From Lineus longissimus (lineage: Eukaryota > Nemertea > Pilidiophora > Heteronemertea > Lineidae): a DNA stretch of 64,000 nt. The position numbers were made by a program, and so were the translations under genes. The DNA lies in contig NC_088319.1 of the NCBI RefSeq assembly GCF_910592395.1, positions 13,948,001 to 14,012,000 on the forward strand, written 5' to 3'. The notes below the pieces were generated by a model that did not search any database, was not told where the DNA came from, and saw only the letters and a list, made by a program, of their open reading frames with translations. Shown one piece after another: positions 25,924-36,192 of the stretch (positions are counted from its first letter, which is position 1; each line of letters starts with the position of its first letter).

Positions 25924-26075
25924 CATTTACCGTTATCGTTATGAATGACTTGGCGATAAAATGCGCAGGATCAAATGACCCTATAGGTTTGCTTATAAAA
26001 CCGCTCGAGTACTCAAGATTTTGCATCCATAAAAAGGATTAGAAATCAAGGCCTGTAGATACTCCTCCCATCTCA
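25924..26075 (+). repeat. 190-bp tandem duplication, copy 2
   Basis: Second, shorter copy of the preceding block, with several small deletions after the first 60 bases. It is more diverged than the 304-bp duplication at 4.8 kb, so probably older. Confidence 0.75.
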
Positions 26076-27171
26076 TGTAATATGTGTCAGGAGCTGCAAT
26101 ATAGACAAAGGAGCCCGATCAGTAGGCCTATGCTTTGAATTGATCGCACGGCAGTGAATGCAGGTTAGTGGGTAGTGAATTGACCTGTTTTCAATATAGC
26201 CTAATTGACTTTCGAAATTCAGTGCAAAAACCCCTTGGAAGTACCGCTGTTTAATTTCATAAGTGGATAATGAGATACAACATTCAGTGACCATCAAGTG
26301 TGTCATTGGAGTGTGTGACATTTGAACGGTGATTTTGTATTGCCAATGTTTTGCTGAATAGACAGCTCCATTAGTGAACATCTCCCAACATGAGTACCAC
26401 GACATCCTAGCTTTCTTGTAGCTATCGAGACGTAAGAGCCTTGACTGCACAGGCCAGCACTTCATCAAAACCTGCACGAAACGACCATCAGTCTAAGTAG
26501 ATTCGTAATGGCGTCTTCGGTATTTTTTACAAGCGTCCCTAAACATCAATTGGTATAAACAGACGACAACGGGCCCCGGAGGCAATCATATCGAACTAGG
26601 CAACGTCCACATCGAATGGTAATGTCCTTATCAAGCAAAATGCCTGCCGTAAATCGCGCTGACCAGCCTTTGTTTTTCATCATTATTCTGTGCAAAGTAC
26701 CTAATGAATCTCTTCCAGAAGTAGCGAATCCGGAATGGCGATTTGAGTCTCACACCGGCATTCATTATTCGAAGATGTTGGCGACAAACATCACATTTGT
26801 ATAAACGGGAAAACATTGTCGCAATACTCTGTGTCAAAAAAAATGAAGATACACTTTTACAACTGAGTAGCATCAACATTCAGAACAAGTATAGTAGCTA
26901 CGACATATCACTCAGAGGACGCAAATCATCAAATGACCTCAGTAATCGGCTAATCGAATTCCAGTTGTTCGCCATTTGTGATGACTTCGATCAGAAGTGA
27001 CCCGAGTTTCATGGAGAAGCTAGATAACCAGTTTTAGATGTGTATCATGTTATTTTTGACATCCAGTACCATTAGCATCTAATGATCCATCGGTTTCTTC
27101 TCCCAGTTAAGTACCGTCATGTGTGCTGGATGCAATAAAGGACACCGTGTCAATTATAGATCTAATAGAGC
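26076..27171. other. Unassigned intergenic DNA
   Basis: A minus frame of 134 codons (26073-26477) and others near 26616-27000 show no known motif. No repeat or RNA gene was recognised. Confidence 0.4.
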
Positions 27172-27520
27172 TGATCTATCATTCATAACAGGAAAAGACC
27201 ATTCGCCCCTCAAAATACCGAATCCGTATCGAAAAAGAACTCTCATCTGCAAAATACTAAAGACTTTCATCGAAAAAGACGTTTCATTTGCAACATACCA
27301 ATGACCCCCCCCCCCCCCCCCCCCCCATCAAGAAAGAACATTCATTTGTCAAAATACTCTCGACCGTAATCGAAGAATATTCACTGACTAAAATACAATT
27401 ATTACACCTTTTCGAAAAATGCAATTGATTTGTCAAATTTCCATTGACCTTAACCGGAAAGAAAGAAAATATGTATTTGCAACATTGGTCCCAGGAACTT
27501 GTTTTAAAAACATGTATTGC
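27172..27520 (+). repeat. Degenerate ~40-bp tandem repeat, about eight units
   Basis: Units follow the pattern aaaatac, a variable part, gacc or atcg, aaaaaga, then cattcatttgc. Unit starts are near 27212, 27251, 27292, 27351, 27389, 27435 and 27481, with an earlier weak unit before 27212. Spacings are 38-59 bp. The unit starting at 27292 is lengthened by the C run. The copies are diverged, implying an old array. Confidence 0.65.
27305..27326 (+). repeat. Poly-C run of 22
   Basis: Twenty-two C in a row inside one unit of the ~40-bp array, at the position of a gacc word in sister units. It probably grew by slippage from that short C run. The length may be unreliable in assembly. Confidence 0.9.
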
Positions 27521-29310
27521 TAACTTTACTCAGGTTCTTACCTTCAGCAGAAAGAGGTCCAAAACTCAGCCATGCGCGAATGTTCGTTCGCGTGGTCGTC
27601 ATTTTAAACCAGAGATAGGTAAATTGGCAAAAAGTGTGTGATCGTTAAGTTACTATGACCAGGCGATCGCGAGTCCATATCCAGCTTCTCGACTTGATGA
27701 TGTTTCGTTAGTATTTATATCAGCAAGAATAATCGGAACACTTTCGTAAAGATTACGAAATGACACTTCGACCGCCTGGACAATTGCACTAATGATGAGA
27801 CGGTGAAGAAAAAAAGGCATAATCGACCTGAGACAACCTCGTTTTCTATTTAATAGGCTCGTTGTCCTTCTAATGACCCTCTGAAGCAAACCTGATGACC
27901 TGAGTGGCCTGAAGTTGCAATAATAAAAATGTCGTAAAAAAGAGTATACGCTGAAGAAATAAAGGACTTTTAACCGTTTTTTCAGAATGACATTGAAAAT
28001 ATCATTGGTCATGTACATACATTCGTCATTTTACGCAGAATGAATCAACACGCTTGAAGAGTTTGCAGTGCGTAACTTACCTTATATATTTCAGTGTGCA
28101 AACGCCGCCTAAATCCAGATTTTACAATAATCCACATTTACCATGGCAGTCTATTAGTTTCGTTTATCCTTTTGAAAAACCTGTAAAGAAAAATGGAGAT
28201 ATAGGTCAAAGGTCGTGTCCAAAAATCTGCCTAATCTAAAGTTTCGCGACTGAGAACTTTAGAACAGCGTGCCATAGGAATGTACATTTAGTTCTAATGC
28301 ACTGTTCTTAACATGACAGTACCTCTACGAACATGTGCTTTGAAAGAGAATTAAATCACACTTTCTGAAATTATAATTCTTAAGTTAGCAATTTCTGCTC
28401 TGTAAGACAAACAATGACGAAATTTAAGTTCAGGTTTAGCGGTAGGGGTTCACTCGAACTTTCATCAACATCATTAATCCAGTGCATATGATTACAAAGG
28501 TAAAAACAAACACTACGATTATCTCTCTTCAAGGCACATGAAAACAGCTCATTGCTAAAGTGACTACGATTTATGATTTGATTTATTGTATGTAGTTTAT
28601 GGTGGCTGCATACCTCATACACTGACTGGTCACGACCGGCAATAAATATAATATCGACCTATCCGGATCGTGCGCCATGTTTGTCATTCGTTTACCTTGT
28701 CGGAAACAATGCCGTAAAGCAAACTTTATTTCCGAGTCCACATATTGAACTGTCAGACCAAAAGGTTAACGTACAGCCTAATCATACCATATACAAGTCA
28801 ATAACGAGCTTCGTCACGAACACCCGTCTTTTGATGGCGATTTAACATGAAGTTATTTCCGTTAAGACAGGAAGAGCCAGGTCTCCTTTGACTGGTTTCA
28901 CCTCCACGCTTACTGATTAACGGGCTTAATCAACCCCTCCAGGATTTCGCTATAATTCCTTCCTCTTCTGATGCTTTATTTCCATTTCATAACGCCATAA
29001 AGCACGATCTGACAATAATCGTCGCGGGCGGGAATTATGTCCCTGATTTCTTGGTGGAATTTATCTTTTGATTAAGTGTATACTTGTCTTATCTTTCTGG
29101 TTAGGTTTATGATGTTGTTGAGATTTTGCGGCACTCTGATTAACCACACCCTAACATTAGACAATCGAGACGCAAGGCCAAAGGTAGAACACTGGTCATC
29201 ATTGTGTACAAATGATAAGTCACTGAGCAATGCGCTGATGATAATACATGTGCTTGGAAATTCATTAGCGACCAACAGTTAGCATTGCCGCACTGCGGAC
29301 AACTACACGC
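27521..29310. other. Unassigned intergenic DNA with a possible non-coding exon
   Basis: On the minus strand, TTTTTCTTTACAG ending at 28181 and AAG-GTAAGTT with its donor at 28075-28080 bracket a 100-bp segment (28081-28180) that would make a well-formed internal exon, but all three frames contain stops. It could belong to a long non-coding RNA or UTR. A 121-codon minus frame lies at 27653-28018 and is unrecognised. Confidence 0.3.
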
Positions 29311-29382
29311 GCCCTTGTGGCCTAACGGGCAAGCCCTGGACTTCTGATCCAGAGATTCCGAGTTCGAGTCTCGGCAGAGGCG
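29311..29382 (+). tRNA. tRNA-Arg (anticodon TCT), possibly degenerate
   Basis: The anticodon stem CTGGA/TCCAG encloses the loop CTTCTGA with anticodon TCT at 29343-29345. The T arm is CCGAG-TTCGAGT-CTCGG. The acceptor GCCCTTG pairs with CAGAGGC with one C-A mismatch and one wobble. The internal promoter is intact: box A TGGCCTAACGG and box B GTTCGAGTC both fit consensus. The D arm is odd: the usual GCCT/AGGC pairing is lost (the 3' side reads AAGCCC). A T-run terminator follows 12 bp downstream. It resembles tRNA-Arg genes of the GCCNNNGTGGCCTAA type. It could be functional, a pseudogene or a SINE head. Confidence 0.6.
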
Positions 29383-29393
29383 CGATGCTATAC

Positions 29394-29399
29394 TTTTTT
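29394..29399 (+). terminator. Pol III T-run terminator
   Basis: Six T begin 12 bp after the tRNA discriminator base, the usual RNA polymerase III stop signal for animal tRNA genes. Confidence 0.6.
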
Positions 29400-29842
29400 C
29401 GGAGGCCAAGTTGTGGTGCCTGAGGGTGACAACAGCGCCAACAGAGGGATGAGTGAAATTTTCGAACTTTTTTGCAAAGCGGGCCAACCACATCAGCACC
29501 TCCCTCAGGGAAAAATAATCCATTACGAAAAATACACTATTTCATGCATGATTGGTTAATTGCATTTTCCAAAATGAACCGCTGGCAGTACATATCATGG
29601 ATGTAGCTTTTTATTCAAAAGGCCGACTGAACCAGTTTGAATGAAAGGAAATTGTTATCATAGACCACGGAATCTCCATTTAGAACGATTTTTTTTTCTC
29701 CTCGTTAATGTCGTAATACATAGCCTACATGTGCATGCCTTAGACGATGTTTATTACGAGTTTCCCCACAGAAATTTTGGGCTCACGAAGTGCATTAAAA
29801 CTGGCCCTGAATATTTATCAGATGTAAACTTTCGTCACTGAC

Positions 29843-30009
29843 AGTATCTCAGCATCAATCAATGATTCCAGATAAGACTAAATCCGGAGGGAATGGCCGA
29901 GAACATGAGGGCTGCATCAAACGACGATTACTGATTATGTCAAGTTGACGCCAAGATAGCACGGCCCTTGCCCACTGATAAACACAGGTTCCAGCATAAG
30001 GTCTATGAA
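29843..30009 (-). repeat. 167-bp tandem unit 1, probable LINE 3' region
   Basis: The unit agtatctc-gcatcaatc, then gactaaatccggagggaatg, ggctgcatc and ccttgcc recurs at 30010, and a third unit begins at 30173 (aagtatgtcgccgatg). On the minus strand the array lies directly downstream of the LINE reverse-transcriptase tail, so it is probably that element's 3' untranslated region. Confidence 0.75.
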
Positions 30010-30172
30010 AGTATCTCGGCATCAATCAACCCTTTCTGATTAGACTAAATCCGGAGGGAATGAAGGCTGCATCTATAACGACGATCATTGATTGTCGCGA
30101 GTTGACCTCTTGAACTGATAGCGTTGTCCTTGCCCGTTCATAAACATATGGCTCCAGCCTTAGGTCCCTGAA
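30010..30172 (-). repeat. 163-bp tandem unit 2, probable LINE 3' region
   Basis: Second copy of the block at 29843-30009, with small indels. A related ggagggaatgccgg word also occurs near 30839. Confidence 0.75.
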
Positions 30173-30234
30173 AGTATGTCGCCGATGTTTAATATGGAGT
30201 TCATGTATCCGGAAAGAGCACATCAACATTATCA

Positions 30235-30393
30235 TCATGTCCCGCAGCCGAGCAACCATTTCGGCGTCCCTGTGCCATTAACGATGCGGCACCATGCAGT
30301 TCTGTCCTAGTCCAAGCGGATCAGGTCACTGGTCTTTATTCCAGCTAAGTTCTTGACATCATCCATACCAATCCTCTTTGGAAAAGATGCAAC
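30235..30393 (-). pseudogene. Non-LTR retrotransposon reverse-transcriptase C-terminal fragment
   Basis: The minus-strand frame reads FPKRIGMDDVKNLAGIKTSD, then LIRLD, an in-frame TAG stop, and DRTAWCRIVNGTG. This follows the signature of the C-terminal tail of LINE ORF2 proteins (W/M-DD-(V/I)-K, a Gly-containing spacer, a-DR-x-x-W-r-x-(I/V)-V). The internal stop and the lack of readable upstream reverse-transcriptase motifs show a 5'-truncated, dead copy, as is usual for LINEs. The coding tail ends at 30235 and is followed by tandemly repeated 3' sequence. The family (RTE, CR1 or Jockey type) cannot be fixed from this stretch. Confidence 0.5.
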
Positions 30394-33300
30394 TATGGAA
30401 TTCCGCAAGAGCGTCAGGAAGTTATAATCTCCTCACAAAACTATACTCATCTGTTGTTATTGACTAAGGACAACGTCTTAGGACAAAGGACTCAACTCAT
30501 TGACTCCACCCAACACGATTAATTAGTAATATGCAACCTCATATATACCAGTGCAGTAACTACATCACCATTCATCAAGCAGGGGCACAATATCCGGTTG
30601 TCTAAGACAGTTGCCGGACGCCCTTACTGCGTAATTTATCAAGCTAAGACACTACACGAGCGCTGAACCACGTAAACATATTAATCATATTTGTCTCATT
30701 TATAGCTACCAATGATGAGAATGAGCGACATTAGAGTGCTGAGCCACTGAACAGAATCAGAACTGGAACAGGGGGCCTGTCAGGCTGTCCACCAGCAATG
30801 AGCCATCACCAGTAGATGAATACCGGTCTGATAGATTCGGAGGGAATGCCGGTGAAGTATCTGTGAGTGTTTCTGTGTGCCAGCGTTTCCCCTCATAAGA
30901 TCAAATCAACAGACTGTAATTAGCCCCCATCTATCAAAATAATCACTTGCTTCTTTAGATATATCGCTGAGATGTATCACCCCATTCGCAAAAGCACTGA
31001 GTTCGCCTGGGTTTTATATCGATTTCACCTACATCCGCTGCATTTGACACTTTTAATTTTTCCCAAGTGTGGTTCGGCACAAATTTCAGCTGTAGATAAA
31101 TCATTTTTCCAATTCCAATAGTCTTTTACAGGATTCTCATTAAATTACAAACAGACGCTTTCCTATCGCGACTGGCCGAGATGTCATTGGGGTCTTGTCA
31201 TCGTAAGGCTAATGAAACCGATATGTTCACGTCTCCGTACAAATTGAATTTGTCATTAAGCGGCCGATGGCCCCTTTTAATGCAATATTTGCACAACAGA
31301 CTCGACTTGTGGTCTTTGCTGGTCTTTAAACTGCGGTCGTTTATCAGCAGGCTACTATCGCGACAAGCACTGAAGCACTTCACCATAAATCACGGCCGTT
31401 CCCAGGGGAGTCAAATCAAGCGCGGGCCACTCATCTCATGAGGAAAAATATAAATTTAGCGACGAACTTTTGAGACCTACTGGCCTTAGCTTCCAAGAGT
31501 TATATATCATCTACCTCCCGTAATCCGCCACATCACTCTTTCATGAGCAGAAAACACCTCAACCGATATAATCGAAAGGGAGCTTATTCTACTTGACTGA
31601 CTTAACGAAAGTAGAAAGGTGCCATCTTCCCTCAAAACCACGTCCCTCTGGCCAGACAATATATTAGCCAAGGTTCGCATGGTTCACAAGCCGGTTAAAA
31701 CATACCGCTACGTTAGTTCCAAATGCGAAGAATGTCAATTTCCTAATAGGCTACGGGAGTACCTTAGGGCAAGGAACACGAAACTCATACATTTTCCATC
31801 AGTATCATGCTAAGCTGCCAGAAAACACTACGCATTCATCTGTGCATTACTGCTATTATTCAGTGTCCGGTCGTGTCAACTTTGACAGACATCCTTTCCG
31901 TTCTCCGACAAAGAGTTCGGTGATCCATAGCATGGTTTCTTCCGGGGTAATACTGCCGTGTTCCGGCGCGAGGATCTGTTACAATCGCCAGAGGGCATCC
32001 CTTTTATTCACCATCGAACATACTCATATAGGTTCTATCCGCCGTTCCGCTGCGACCGCTCTCACCGGAGGTGACTGATCATGACCATTTATTCCGCTCA
32101 CTATCATGACTTATCCGGTCAAAAGTTTCATGCTGTGATGAACAAACTACCACAGACTGACATTGTTGCCACTTACATTTTCATCCACGAACATTGGCGG
32201 TGATGGGATTTACCCTCAAGGTATTAAAGATCTTCTACTCCACATCATCCGTTTGATTTTAAGTTCGAACAGGCAAAGTCACTCTCGCTAGTTTTTCTTT
32301 GACGAAGGAGATCTACTGTCAGCAACATAATTTGCCCTATTTTGGACCAACTACAGGAAGTAACATCGGGGGTTATCTTTGATGCGACGTACCATCAGTT
32401 TTCCCTCCCGTTTTACAGCGGATTTATTCTTTTTTATTTGACATGACTATCTTGGTCGCAAAATGGTGACTTAGAGTAGGGCCGAAGTGAGAATAGACTT
32501 ATCTTCACCTTTGGCAAAAATGAGGTACGTACAGAAATGACATCTCACCGCCAGAAAGGTTTAAATCATCGTCTCACTATCTATAGAGCAAACTGTCGTT
32601 AGTGTCGTATGTTTATCTCCATTAATCACATTAATGTCAAGGCCAGAAGTGTTCATCTTAGATATCCAAGAAATAACCATTATATCTGCTAGAAATGATC
32701 CTCCACTTTGGAGCCATTATTTTTTGGCTACAATGTTGGTCAGCTTTTGACAATCTGTGTTATGAGGTTTCTAGGGTTCACAGAGAATGACTTTAGTAGG
32801 TCTTTAATAATAGATCAAATAGCTTCTCGTTTATTTTTTTTTATCTTATCATGTAGACTTCAACTAAAGCTAGACGCACACACTTGTAATTCCCTCTTGG
32901 GTCAGACGTGTTGGAACGACCCCGCAAGCATGAAACTTCATTTGTTCCACGATCTGGAGATGGCCAGTAATGAGCAAGGACGTGACAAGCTTTGAAGCAA
33001 TTTAGTTATTTGTGGTGGGTAGCTCAGGAAAGACGTGCCATTATCATACGGACACAATCAGATAGCCATCACAAAAGCTCTCTGCAAACCCCCAGTAGTA
33101 TAGTTCACTGACATCATTTAAACTGGCTATTTTGTTCTAGAGCCCAGCTATAGAACCCAGGACTCATCGAACACAAGACACATAGCACCCCTTTGATTTT
33201 GGGGCAGAGAGAACTCGGGATGAATACGGACAATGACGGATGGTCCCGTAAAGAAAGGAAAAGCGTCGGCGTGGGTTGGCGATCCAAATTCACATCACGA

Positions 33301-34105
33301 TCGCTAGTTTAGCCAATAGGCATTCCTAATTCACCATCCTTTTTATGTCCCTTAGAAGTTTATGCAGGTCCTGACAGGAAAGACCAAGCAACTTCCTCTA
33401 ATATTAATGATGAAGGCGACCGTTCTGGTAAGAAACCAGCAGAGGTTGCGTTCGTTTGTAGCGGTCATTTCGTTGGCAAAGTGCGAGTCTAGAAACCTAT
33501 AATGTAGTACCTGATAGGTCGCTACTATTTACTTATCTGAATTTGCCAGCGTCATCGCTGTGGCAGTTCATCAGATTGGAGTCGTCATTCAGTTACAGTA
33601 AGGTTCTTCTGACAAAACCGATGTTGTAATCCGCAGAGTGTGTCGCGGATTCCGTGAATGCTTTCGATTCACGAAATAAAGATTGCTAAAATATCGTTAC
33701 TTTTTTATTGAAATAACGAGAAGTTCGTAGTCCACAAAAGTCATCCTTGAAATGTTTTTGCTCAGTATCATTCTGAAATACACTCAATTCAGCCTGGAAT
33801 CGACCGAAATGCCTGCTACGGGAGGATGAAATCATCTGACAGCTCAACACTTGTTTTGTGAAATGTGAAATAAATGCCAATTTGTCCTTGGCAGTACATG
33901 TATCTGGTGAAATGCGGATAGTCAGAAGCATCTCGAGCTTGTACAAATAGAACACGCTTTAAAAAACTTACAAACTTACAACTGATAAAAGCCTTAACCT
34001 AAACTACAGAAGACAACAAGGTTTACGTTACACGATTGTATTGTCTATAGCATCACTTATCGTATAACGAAAACATAGAGTGGTCGCGTGACAAGGGTAT
34101 GAGCG
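30394..34105. other. Unassigned intergenic DNA
   Basis: Frames of up to about 95 codons (for example plus 32708-32995) match nothing I know. No repeat, RNA or promoter cluster was supported across this 3.7-kb stretch. Confidence 0.45.
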
Positions 34106-34356
34106 ATGTACTGCAAACCCATTAATGCTTTGATAAAGCACTTGACTGGTTTCTCCTTAAAAGCAAAAAAAGTATCTGGGAGTGCTGCGAAATTTAGAAG
34201 GACACGTTCACGTTGGGCATACGATATGGATTTCCGTGCAACATTGGCTTCCAGCAGAACAGTGACTTCTGAGCCATCTAATCCCTGGTAACAAGTCAAG
34301 GCCAATTAACCTTGAGACCGAAGGTGAGAATATCCCAGTTATTGTGTTTCGATAAC
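34106..34356 (+). pseudogene. Possible lipoyltransferase / lipoate-ligase relic
   Basis: The plus frame contains KVSGSAAKFRRTRS, matching the lysine motif K-(V/I)-(S/A)-G-(S/T)-A of the LplA/LIPT1 family, which transfers lipoate to mitochondrial 2-oxoacid dehydrogenases and the glycine cleavage H protein. The frame ends at a stop at 34289. From 34287 the +1 frame continues NKSRPINLETE, resembling the S-x-V-x-N-L-x-E motif that follows about 40-50 residues later in the family. The spacing is about right. The HH-TLL segment and the N-terminal RRxSGGGxVYHD motif are missing, so this would be a frameshifted fragment. Chance similarity is a serious alternative. Confidence 0.3.
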
Positions 34357-34848
34357 CTCCCCCAACTAAATATGGCCATTTCATTTCATGCCAGGCTAAC
34401 AAACAATTGATTTGGATTGAAAGTATCATCAATTTTTAAATAACCTTGATCTTTGTTTACAAAAATAGCGATATCTTCTTTAATTTAAATCTCAATTGTT
34501 TTCCATAGAAAGCGCAATGGCTCGTTTCTTCTAAATTGCAACCATGGTGACATTTCCGCATACTCGCGCGGCTGCCCAGAGAGGGAATGGGGATCAATTA
34601 CGGGCGCTGATGTTTCTCAAAGATAGCAGTTTTCAAATCGATAATTTTCCTCAGATTGACTGCTTGTAAGAATCCACCGTTGGGTAAAACTACTGCAGGG
34701 TGTATCAATCAAATGTAACATTTCTTTTCTTATCACGCCAAAAAGCAGATATACTGTCAATTTTTGTTTTCCCGTAATAACCGTTATATAGTAACTTAAA
34801 AGTGACACTGTTAAATGAGCAATGTGGTGTGAAACACATAAAATAACG
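34357..34848. other. Unassigned spacer
   Basis: No gene or structured repeat was recognised between the lipoyltransferase-like relic and the next family A copy. Confidence 0.45.
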
Positions 34849-35054
34849 TAGCTATAGGAAAAGGGAAGATCGTTTTTTGCATTCATTTGCCCTGCCGGTT
34901 TCTCCCCCATGAAAGCTGTCTCGTGGAGATCGACGTAGAACAATGGGAATTAGGCCTAGGTGCGAGCAGGCTTTGTTTAAAGACAATAGACAGTGTAGGC
35001 CTTCTCGGCTAGGCCTGATTATTTTTGACTGCTTGGTAAGGGGCAAAATGACGT
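34849..35054 (+). mobile_element. Family A interspersed repeat, copy 2
   Basis: It starts gtagctataggaaaaggga, like the copy at 55979. It continues with tttgccctgcc, gaaagctgtctcgtgg, agatcgacgtagaacaatgg, ggtgcgagcaggctttg and gacaatagac, and ends tggtaaggggcaaaatgac. It is about 205 bp, apparently full length, of the short version lacking the ctttgataagg segment. Confidence 0.75.
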
Positions 35055-35810
35055 TATGATCGATTTAAAAGTCAATAACTCGTTTTAAGGCGTACGTGAT
35101 GGATCTGGCTGGTACATGAAATCCGGCGATGATCATTAAACCACTGATCGCCTAATTTCTTGTTTCCATGCTTCCCCTTGTTATCAACTGATACAGACAG
35201 TACAGCAACAGGTTGTCGATGGCAAGCTTGACATTCTGGCACGACTACATCATAATGACGTTTTGCCTTTTCTGTACCTAGGAACAGAAATAAAGTGGCA
35301 TCCGCGGAAAATCTCAATGAAATCGCTGGTTGTCAGCATGGAGTGTACTCAATCACTTACCTATGTTGATGCGAGGTAGCTAGAATTGCTCCACGTACAC
35401 CAATGTTTCATTGTAAATTGGCACCGATTAAACACATCGCTTATGATCGATGATGGATTAATTGTACGTTCTTGTATTGGGTGTTGGCAATGGCACTTTT
35501 GGGAGATGCAGCTTTACTACGTCTAATGTAGTGAGATGTTTGTGTTAGTTATTCTCATGCAATTGCACCCCAAAGAGTATGTCGATTCATCAGCGCTGTG
35601 TGACATTCTTAAAACCTCCAAGGGATACCGATCACGCCCAAGGTCGATAGATCGACATGCTGAAGAGCGGCTGGTGTGAAGTTGGACTATCTTTGTGCGT
35701 GGTTGGTTGATGACACTGTGAGAGTCTTGATTGATGATGGCCATGTCAAGTTCAAGAAGATCATCACTAAATGATCGTAACCTTGTATATTGTGGGTATG
35801 CCACATAGTC
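35055..35810. other. Unassigned intergenic DNA
   Basis: Two minus frames (35072-35317, 81 codons; 35523-35804, 93 codons) read somewhat protein-like (for example DDLLELDMAIINQDS) but have no recognisable domain. A minus-strand ATAG-GTAAGT donor lies at 35353-35362 without a supported open exon. Confidence 0.4.
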
Positions 35811-35813
35811 TTA

Positions 35814-36189
35814 TGCAAGTATCAATTCGTGTCTTGTACCCCCCCCCCCCCCCCCCCCTCCTCAAGGGTACGACACCTTATCACCCTATAACGACATCTT
35901 AAGGCTCAAGCATCACCCTTTTTTCACCAAGGCTACTTTTTCTTTCGTCAAGACATCACCATCAACAATATATCAGTTGTCACCATCATATAAAGTAACC
36001 GGACTAATTTTACTGGGTAAGGCTGTATGTTCGACAAGACATCGACACATTAGCATCCTTATTCTTTCCAGCTTCGCCAAATATTCACTGAAGGAAATAT
36101 AAACACTACTCAAGCATCGGCAAAGATTAGTGGTGATAGCTCAACTACCCTTGAGGAGGGGGGGTACAAGAAACGAATTGATACTTGCA
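35814..36189. mobile_element. MITE, 376 bp, TTA target duplication
   Basis: The left terminal repeat (35814-35870) and the right one (36146-36189) are reverse complements, beginning TGCAAGTATCAATTCG and running to ctcctcaagggta. They differ by one substitution and by the length of an internal C run (20 on the left, 7 on the right). TTA flanks both ends (35811-35813 and 36190-36192), a 3-bp target duplication of the TWA type known for PIF/Harbinger elements. The interior has no coding frame, so this is a non-autonomous element. The superfamily assignment rests only on the target duplication. Confidence 0.8.
35839..35858 (+). repeat. Poly-C run of 20 within the MITE terminal repeat
   Basis: Twenty C sit where the opposite terminal repeat has only seven G, so the run expanded after the two arms diverged. 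Confidence 0.9.
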
Positions 36190-36192
36190 TTA

